From NCBI GenBank assembly GCA_009776905.1, contig WRMX01000026.1, forward strand, positions 1 to 19,198: a stretch of 19,198 nucleotides of DNA, written 5' to 3'. The notes under the pieces were generated by a model, which was not told the DNA's origin, did no database searches, and was given only the letters and a program-made list of their open reading frames with translations. Below are positions 14,565-19,198 of the stretch, piece after piece (position 1 is the stretch's first letter; each line of letters begins with the position of its first letter). Made by a program: the position numbers and the translations under genes. Source of the stretch: Oscillospiraceae bacterium. Its GTDB lineage: Bacteria; Bacillota; Clostridia; Oscillospirales; Oscillospiraceae.

Positions 14565-15122
14565 CTAATCTCCTTTCTCCCAGCTCAGCGACAGGCATTT
14601 CTTGCAGCAGTCGCATTTTTTGCCCGCCTCAATGGTGCATTCTATCTGCCCGTTGTAATAAAGCTCCTTTTCGCCGCCGGGCATCAGGTAAGTCCCGCCG
14701 AACATCCCCTGCACAAGCGCCGGCTGGAAGAACACGGGCGCGTCGACGCGCACAAAATTCAACGGGCAATGCCACAACCCGGCCGGTATACGGATCGTCA
14801 TCGGCTCGTCGATGACGATGACCTCCGCCTCGTCGCCGAGGCCGAGCGTCAGCTCCACGCGCGCGTCCCAATCCTTCGCGTTCAACGACTCAGTTCCAAA
14901 AATCAAGTACTCGTCGGTAGGGTGCTTGTGGGGATACGGATCGACGATGCCCGTGCCCTTCACCAGCCCAAACCCGACATTGAAGTTCGAACCCGGGATC
15001 TGGCAGGCGCCCCTGAAATATATCTGTTTCGTATCGTCTTTGATCTCTTTGCCGTCCACGGTGTGCGACAGATATTCCGGCTTGAACCGGTAAACAAGTT
15101 TTTCAAATTTTAAATCGCTCAT
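14565..15122 (-). CDS. cupin protein with C-terminal CX7CX2CX2C cluster (first of trio)
   Basis: A 185-aa paralogue of the 186-aa protein. Motif 1 is PHKHPTDEYLIFG (H65, H67, E71) and motif 2 is RIPAGLWHCPLNF (H118, N122), a textbook cupin PxGxxH pattern. The tail has C162-TIEAGKK-C170-DC-C173-KK-C176, with an additional Cys172. FRGACQIPG (37-45) matches the neighbour. ATG at 15120-15122 has AAAGG upstream; the frame is open 17 codons further without an SD. The preceding 190-bp gap contains a GGGGCGCG inverted repeat (15143-15168) and no clear promoter. The protein could bind a small ligand delivered by the flanking importers; this is inference from position. Confidence 0.82.
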   Translation of the reverse strand: MSDLKFEKLVYRFKPEYLSHTVDGKEIKDDTKQIYFRGACQIPGSNFNVGFGLVKGTGIVDPYPHKHPTDEYLIFGTESLNAKDWDARVELTLGLGDEAEVIVIDEPMTIRIPAGLWHCPLNFVRVDAPVFFQPALVQGMFGGTYLMPGGEKELYYNGQIECTIEAGKKCDCCKKCLSLSWEKGD

Positions 15123-15142
15123 GCACGTAAACCTTTCTCGCC

Positions 15143-15168
15143 GGGGCGCGGCCTCTCGGACGCGCCCC
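15143..15168. promoter_or_regulatory. GC-rich inverted repeat before the first cupin gene
   Basis: Perfect 8-bp arms GGGGCGCG (15143-15150) and CGCGCCCC (15161-15168) surround a 10-nt centre, ending about 20 nt before the cupin ATG and next to its SD. There is no T-tract. It could be an operator or an mRNA hairpin that limits read-through or translation between the binding protein gene and the cupin trio. The rest of the gap (15169-15269) holds no recognisable gene; I see an AT-rich patch (about 15238-15248) but no good -35 partner. Confidence 0.45.
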
Positions 15169-15269
15169 AACAACGCAAGTGTTTTATTGCTGCGTCTATG
15201 ACTCGCGGACTGTCCACGCCTTTGCGCTCGGCAGATGTTTATATACGTCTACCTCACCGGGCGTGGCTT

Positions 15270-15321
15270 GCAACCATGAATTGCACCCATGAATTGCAAC
15301 CATGAATTGCGGCTATGACTT
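15270..15321. repeat. 13-bp tandem repeat, four units, reaching into a stop codon
   Basis: Units GCAACCATGAATT (15270-15282), GCACCCATGAATT (15283-15295), GCAACCATGAATT (15296-15308) and a diverged GCGGCTATGACTT (15309-15321). The last unit covers the TAG stop (15313-15315) and final codons of the peptide-binding protein gene. The array may have grown by slippage from the gene's own end. No function is evident. Confidence 0.75.
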
Positions 15322-16995
15322 CCAATACCAAGTGTTGTACTTCATGACGCCGCTTCCCAGAATCTCACCGCCGCCCAATTCGGAATTGATCCCCATCGCC
15401 GCCGTCATGTCGCCGATGGCATACCAAGGAGTCGCATCCATGAACATCATCGAAAGCTGATAAAGCATGTCGCTGCGCTTCGCCATATCGGGCTCAGAAA
15501 CAGCAGCAGCGCCCAAAGCGATATAATCGCCAAACTCAGCCCAACCGCCGGAGCCGTACTGCGCCGACCCCCACAAGATATACTCATAGAGCTGCCCGAT
15601 CGCCAAGCACTGCGGCGAAGCGACCGCGTACATTGTCATGTCGAAGAGCGTGGGATCCTGCGACGCGTCCATATACGTGGCTCCGTCATAGTTGTTGATG
15701 ATCAAGTTGACGCCGATTTCCTTCAAGTTCGCCTGCAGCACTTCCGCCGAAGCGATATATGCCGAGCTGCCGTTCGTGATTACGATGATGTCCTTCCCGA
15801 CAAGCCCCGCAGCTTCTGCGTGCTGCTTGGCGAGATCGAGGTCCCGCCCGACGGAATACGTCGGATGCAGGTTCGCAAATCTGGGCTCATAATCGTAGCA
15901 GTGCTCTGAAACAGGGTATGTCCCGACAGTTCCATACCCGAAATACGCAAGGTTGATCATCGCCTGCCTATCCGCCGCGTAGCAAACCGCGAGCCGTGCG
16001 TCCAAGTTAGACATAACGGAAATCATGTCCATGTTGAACGAGATCGTCGGCACGAACACGGTGTAATACTCCGTCACGTTGAATCCCGGCAGCGACTTCA
16101 CATACTCCCTGTCCTGGCTCGGGATAGCAGCGATGTCGAGCGTTCCCGCCTCGATTGCGTTGACGATCTGGGAGTCTTCGTTGATGACCCTGTAGTGGAT
16201 GTTCTTGATTAACGGCTTCCCGCCCCAATAATCGTCGCGCGCTTCCATGTACACATGGCTGTTCATGACATATTCCGTCACGACGTAGGGACCCGTGCCG
16301 ACGGGATTCATGGCAAAATCATCCTCGTCGAATGTCTCCGCGTCAACGATGAAGATCTGGCAAAGCGAGCCCATCTGCTGGACCGAATACTGGCTCAGCG
16401 CGATTTCGATGGTGTAGTCGTCTACGATCCTCGAGTTATCGAGGTCGAAGCACGTCAGGAACCAGTTCCCCCTCGGCGAATAGATATAGCGCTCGAACGT
16501 GAACCACACGTCCTTGGCGTCGAACTTGCTGCCGTTGGAGAATGTGACTCCCTCGCGGAGATGGATGACCCACAGAGATGACGAAACTTCGTCAATGCCC
16601 GTCGCAAGTTCCCAGATGAAGTTCCCTTCCATATCATAGTTGACGAGCACTTCCATATACTGGTACGCGATGCCCACGAAGCTGCCCATCATCTCGCTGA
16701 CGAGCAACGTGCCGCTGTCGCCGGAAGTGGCCACGTTCAAGGTATCCCTTGCCGACACCTGTTCTCCAGCGTTGCTGCTGTTGTCCCCGGCGTTGGTATT
16801 CGTGTTGCTGCTGTCGTTGCTGTTGCTGCTGTTGGAATCGGTGTTGCTGTTGCTATTGCTGCTGTTGTCATTGGTCGTGTTGTTGGTGTTATTGTTCGTG
16901 TTGCCATTGTCGTTGGTCTTGTTGCAGGACGCTATCGAAACGACCATCAAGCAAACAAGCAATAATGCCACCAGGTTCCTAATCCTCTTTTTCAT
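15313..16995 (-). CDS. dipeptide/oligopeptide ABC importer binding lipoprotein (SBP family 5)
   Basis: A 560-aa extracytoplasmic binding protein. Signal MKKRIRN, a hydrophobic core and lipobox IASC put the lipid anchor at Cys24. A linker of about 50 residues, almost purely Asn, Ser, Thr, Asp and Gly (25-75), follows. The mature domain has the SBP_bac_5 pattern: DTLNVAT start, LREGVTFSNGSKFDAKDVWF (split as LREGVTFSNG and FDAKDVWFTFERY), NPVGTGPYVV, then RDDYWGGKPLIKNI. These identify the DppA/OppA class, which binds peptides but also nickel chelates, sugars or opines. ATG at 16993-16995 has AAGGAGG overlapping the DppF stop. The gene follows the ATPases, an order less common than binding protein first. 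Confidence 0.92.
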   Translation of the reverse strand: MKKRIRNLVALLLVCLMVVSIASCNKTNDNGNTNNNTNNTTNDNSSNSNSNTDSNSSNSNDSSNTNTNAGDNSSNAGEQVSARDTLNVATSGDSGTLLVSEMMGSFVGIAYQYMEVLVNYDMEGNFIWELATGIDEVSSSLWVIHLREGVTFSNGSKFDAKDVWFTFERYIYSPRGNWFLTCFDLDNSRIVDDYTIEIALSQYSVQQMGSLCQIFIVDAETFDEDDFAMNPVGTGPYVVTEYVMNSHVYMEARDDYWGGKPLIKNIHYRVINEDSQIVNAIEAGTLDIAAIPSQDREYVKSLPGFNVTEYYTVFVPTISFNMDMISVMSNLDARLAVCYAADRQAMINLAYFGYGTVGTYPVSEHCYDYEPRFANLHPTYSVGRDLDLAKQHAEAAGLVGKDIIVITNGSSAYIASAEVLQANLKEIGVNLIINNYDGATYMDASQDPTLFDMTMYAVASPQCLAIGQLYEYILWGSAQYGSGGWAEFGDYIALGAAAVSEPDMAKRSDMLYQLSMMFMDATPWYAIGDMTAAMGINSELGGGEILGSGVMKYNTWYWKS

Positions 16996-17005
16996 TTTTT
17001 CCTCC

Positions 17006-17958
<953 letters not shown>

Positions 17959-17962
<4 letters not shown>

Positions 17963-18933
17963 TCCACGCTCACCCCCGCTTTAAAGCACTTGACGAAATG
18001 TCCCGTAGATATCTCGACCATATCAGGCGGACGCTCGGCGCAAACATCCATCGCATCGGGGCACCGCTCGCAAAACCGGCAACCGCTAGGCAGGTTTGTA
18101 GGATCCGGCATCAAACCCTTGATCGGCCGGAGCCGCGGCTCGTCGGAATCGACCTTTGGCAAGGAGCCGAACAGCCCCATGGTATATGGGTGGGCAGTCT
18201 CCTCAAACACCTCGAGCGTCGTCCCATATTCAACGATTTCGCCCGCATACGTCACAGCAACGGAATCGCAGCTGCTGGCAACGACGCCCAAATCGTGCGT
18301 GATCATGATGACGGAAGTTCCGAGCTTCTCTTTCAAAGACTCCATCATCTCCAGAACCTGCGCCTGGATCGTGACATCGAGCGCGGTCGTCGGCTCGTCC
18401 GCAAGCAGCAGCTCCGGATTGCACGCAAGCGCCATCGCGATGACGACGCGCTGCTTCATGCCTCCGGAAAACTGGTGCGGATATTCGCCAAACCGCTCCA
18501 TCGGGATGCCCACCATTTCGAGCATCTCGCATCCCTTCAGCTCGGCCTCCATCCGCGACATCTTGTTGTGCAGCCCGATAGCCTCAGCGATTTGGAATCC
18601 GACGGTCTCGATAGGGTTGAGCGCGGTCATCGGGTCCTGGAAAATCATCGCTATTTTGTTGCCGCGAATCTTCCGCATTTCCGATTCCGACAGCTTCATG
18701 ATGTCTTGGTCATGGAACAGTATCTGCCCGCTGCGGACCTTCGCCGGAGGCGTCTGCAAAATACGCAGCACGGCCCTCGCGATCGTGGTCTTGCCCGCGC
18801 CGGTCTCGCCGACCAGCCCCAACGTCTCGCCCTGCTTGACGACCAGGTTTATGCCGTTGACGGCATATACGATCTCGTCGTCAGTGTGGTATTCGACGGC
18901 CAAATCGTGGATTTCGAGAATATTATCAGCCAT
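17959..18933 (-). CDS. dppD: dipeptide/oligopeptide ABC importer ATPase DppD/OppD
   Basis: A 324-aa cytoplasmic ATPase, the first of the pair. It shows Walker A GETGAGKTT (42-50), IFQDPMTALNP with Q99, signature FSGGMKQR (155-162), Walker B LLLADEPTTALD from 175, and switch H213. The C-terminal oligo_HPY region has HPYTMGLFGSLP and Cys C285, C288, C291, C298 and C316. ATG at 18931-18933 is preferred over the in-frame GTG at 18942, because GAGGTGG (18941-18947) is correctly spaced for the ATG. The SD overlaps the stop of the permease gene upstream, and the gene's own end overlaps dppF by 4 bp. Tight coupling indicates one transcript for the transporter. Confidence 0.92.
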
Positions 18934-18943
18934 ATCATCCACC

Positions 18944-19198
18944 TCAAGTCTTCAAACGTGGGTCGAGCGCATCCCTGAGCCCATCGCCCAAAAGGTTGAA
19001 AGCGAGCACCGTGATCATTATGCACAGCCCCGGGTATAGAGCGAGATACGGATATGCCCTGATAAAGTTCCTGGCGTCCGAAATCAAAGCGCCCCATTCG
19101 GGCACGGGAGGCTGTACCCCCAATCCGATGAAGCTGAGCCCCGCGCCGGCAAGCACGGAATTCCCCATGCTCATCGTAATCATGACGATGAGCGGCGA
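18944..19198 (-). CDS. dppC: dipeptide/oligopeptide ABC importer permease DppC/OppC, C-terminal 84 residues
   Basis: Only the 3' end is present; the gene enters from the right edge and stops with TGA at 18944-18946. The visible part carries the permease-ATPase coupling region typical of DppC/OppC: a hydrophobic GNSVLAGAGLSFIGLG stretch, then VQPPVPEWGALISDAR, a YPYLALYPG loop, and a last helix before FNLLGDGLRDALDPRLK. That closing sequence is the standard DppC end. A DppB permease gene is expected further right, outside the window. Confidence 0.92.
   Translation of the reverse strand, partial: SPLIVMITMSMGNSVLAGAGLSFIGLGVQPPVPEWGALISDARNFIRAYPYLALYPGLCIMITVLAFNLLGDGLRDALDPRLKT

Noticed and set aside
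16749..16982. Plus-strand ORF with an extreme run of cysteines
   Set aside because: It is the exact antisense of the Asn/Ser/Thr linker of the peptide-binding lipoprotein, has no SD, and its Cys content is a by-product of the triplet repeats.

Overview
Window type. Gene density, strong purine-rich Shine-Dalgarno (SD) sequences (GGAGG 5-8 nt before starts), occasional TTG/GTG starts, lipoproteins with Asn/Ser/Thr-rich linkers and a tRNA with an encoded CCA end suggest a GC-rich member of the Firmicutes, probably Clostridia sensu lato. This is inferred from style; no marker gene fixes the taxon. Every supported gene is on the minus strand, so the window is transcribed from right to left.

Right to left. 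(1) 15313-19198: a dipeptide/oligopeptide ABC importer, with the end of a DppC-type permease, DppD-type and DppF-type ATPases, and a family-5 binding lipoprotein. (2) 12839-15122: three consecutive genes for related cupin-fold proteins. Each carries the same CX7CX2CX2C cysteine cluster, and this is the least explained part of the window. (3) 7423-12569: a complete branched-chain-amino-acid-type (Liv/HAAT) importer, in the order binding protein, LivH, LivM, LivG, LivF. (4) 4882-7215: two lipoprotein genes that look AT-richer, one with about three Ig-like repeats, followed by a good intrinsic terminator at 4575-4617. (5) 835-4472: a heterodimeric ABC exporter pair with one degenerate ATP site. 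(6) 1-722: tRNA-Leu(CAA), short direct repeats that look like an integration scar, a frameshifted VbhA-like Fic antitoxin remnant, and the promoter and first 19 codons of an IS607-like recombinase/HTH gene running off the left edge.

Repeats. Most large intergenic gaps from 7.2 to 15.3 kb hold a different short tandem or palindromic array (units of 34, 42, 58, 37 and 13 bp). A 36-bp hairpin element occurs once in each orientation, at 4520-4555 and 11070-11105. One array has supplied the stop codon of livM.

How it may work together. Co-orientation and short spacing suggest that the peptide importer, the cupin/Cys proteins and the Liv importer belong to one uptake-and-processing locus. The substrate cannot be read from sequence. 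The cupin trio, with its metal-type His motifs plus a shared four-Cys cluster between two importers, is the best candidate for an undescribed system.
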